Part shown: positions 63,348 to 64,000 of the stretch, piece by piece
Position numbering within the stretch: the first letter of the stretch is position 1
Layout of the letters: every line of letters starts with the position of its first letter
Assembly (NCBI GenBank): GCA_022036555.1
Contig: CM039126.1
Location: forward strand, 26,827,935-26,891,934
Direction: 5' to 3'
DNA: 64,000 bases
Source of the DNA: Microstegium vimineum
Lineage: Eukaryota > Streptophyta > Magnoliopsida > Poales > Poaceae
Program-made: the position numbers and the translations under genes
Notes under the pieces: generated by a model
The model's database searches: none
The model's input: the letters and a program-made list of their open reading frames with translations, nothing else
Told to the model about the DNA's origin: nothing

Positions 63348-63368
63348 CCCCCTACCTGGTGCGCCAAC
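63348..63368 (-). other. Primer-site-like sequence of element G
   Basis: The minus strand reads GTTGGCGCACCAGGTAGGGG directly after the LTR end, as in F and other Tat-type elements. Confidence 0.82.
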
Positions 63369-63864
63369 TGTCAACGAAATATGCGTCGCAGTCTACCTAG
63401 GGGATGCCCTATGGTAGTAGATTGTAGGTGGAGGTGTGGCGACGGCGATCAAGCATAACACAGAGAGCGTAGACACGGCGATTTATACAGGTTCAGGCCG
63501 GCAAATCGCCCTAATACCCTATGTCCTGTGTTTTGGTCGCTGGATTGATATGAGTATTAGGTTACACGAGGTGCAGATGAGATCTAAGGGATTGTGAGAG
63601 AGAGTTTTCGAGGGGGTCCCTGCTCGCCTTATATAGCCGGAGAGCAGGGTTATAATTTCCATATCCTAACAGATTACGATCGGTCCCTTAAGGTAAGGGA
63701 TCCGAAGCTATCTACTAGGATCTTTCTTGGCGAGCAAGGCTTCTTGGAGTCCTTGGCGAGCACGACGGGCTGGTCGCGTGCCGCAAGGCCTCGTGGGCTA
63801 GGCCGTCTTCTGATCGGCATGCCCGTAAGGTCCCTGGGGATATGCCGAGGTAATATCCCCGACA
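63369..63864 (-). repeat. 5' LTR of element G, 496 bases
   Basis: The plus strand reads TGTCAACGAAATATGCG to ATATCCCCGACA. TATA box on the minus strand at 63629-63636. Same length as the left LTR. Confidence 0.93.
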
Positions 63865-64000
63865 GCGCCCACCCTACCCTACTGACAGGTGGGCCCCTCC
63901 TTCTAGGGGGTTGGTTCTAGAGTCTTCTAGATTGCTCTTTTTCATTCGGAAGTGTTATGTGTCCATGTAATCCTTACTTATGGGCCTCTTTTGCTATTTT
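63865..64000 (-). repeat. Athila-like LTR E2, third piece, continuing past the window
   Basis: GCGCCCACCC...GTGGGCCCCTCC resembles about 47840-47900 of E1 and continues the E2 LTR after element G. No gene. Confidence 0.55.

Larger units (their letters stand above)
53799..63864 (-). mobile_element. Element G: Tat-lineage Gypsy with pol and an antisense multi-exon gene
   Basis: LTRs of 496 bases each at 53799-54294 and 63369-63864; they differ at roughly thirty-odd positions by eye. Order on the minus strand: primer-site-like sequence (63348-63368), short gag remnant, protease, RT, RNase H, a second RNase H of archaeal type, integrase (to 58819), non-coding repeats, antisense gene on the plus strand (from 55602), CTCGGGGACT repeats. 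The second RNase H and the antisense gene mark the Tat lineage (Grande, Retand, Ogre group). Flanks GCTGCC and GCGCCC resemble a decayed duplication. Most of gag is missing. Confidence 0.9.

Overview
This is repeat DNA from a plant nuclear genome, most likely a grass with a large genome. The window is almost entirely nested LTR retrotransposons, with plant tRNA primer sites (initiator Met and Asp), a Sirevirus-type Copia, a chromodomain Gypsy (Tekay/Del type), Tat-lineage Gypsy elements and Athila-like Gypsy elements. I find no ordinary single-copy host gene, no tRNA or rRNA gene and no CRISPR array. The family assignments come from motifs read by eye; the species cannot be fixed from the sequence.

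Layout. 1-25334 is an Athila-like, gag-only Gypsy element on the minus strand in a tandem form: LTR 24156-25334, internal 18186-24155, shared LTR 16471-18185, then a second internal part (14262-16470 and 1-1189) running off the left edge. A Sirevirus Copia (1190-14256, plus strand, target duplication CATGT) sits in that second internal part. It carries an internally deleted Copia element in its 5' LTR (2094-4087, duplication CGGAC) and an LTR-like insertion in its reverse transcriptase (about 9103-10175). 25335-25367 and 46652-46921 are two halves of an older Sirevirus-like gag fragment, split by a Tekay-type chromovirus (25368-46646, minus strand, duplication ATACT). That chromovirus is itself split inside its chromodomain by a Tat-lineage element without pol (element F, 29295-36442, plus strand, duplication ACTCC). 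From 46922 to the end are two older Athila-like LTRs (46922-48155 and 48222 onward). The second is interrupted by a 4.6 kb solo Tekay LTR (49034-53624) and by a pol-bearing Tat element (element G, 53799-63864, minus strand).

Gene content and interplay. All gag-pol frames are broken by stops, frameshifts or lost catalytic residues, so these are relics. The chief point of interest is elements F and G. They share LTR, primer site, non-coding backbone and a block that looks like a promoter reading opposite to the element. In G that promoter precedes a multi-exon antisense gene resembling the 'putative gypsy type transposon' family; in F the matching block precedes an intact 231-codon F-box-like frame. 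F keeps gag and protease without pol, while G keeps pol with most of gag deleted. Other points to note are a gag fused to a protease-like domain without a catalytic motif in the Athila-like element, an extra coiled-coil frame upstream of gag in the chromovirus, dense TCCGGA arrays in Copia LTRs, and repeated polypurine motifs.
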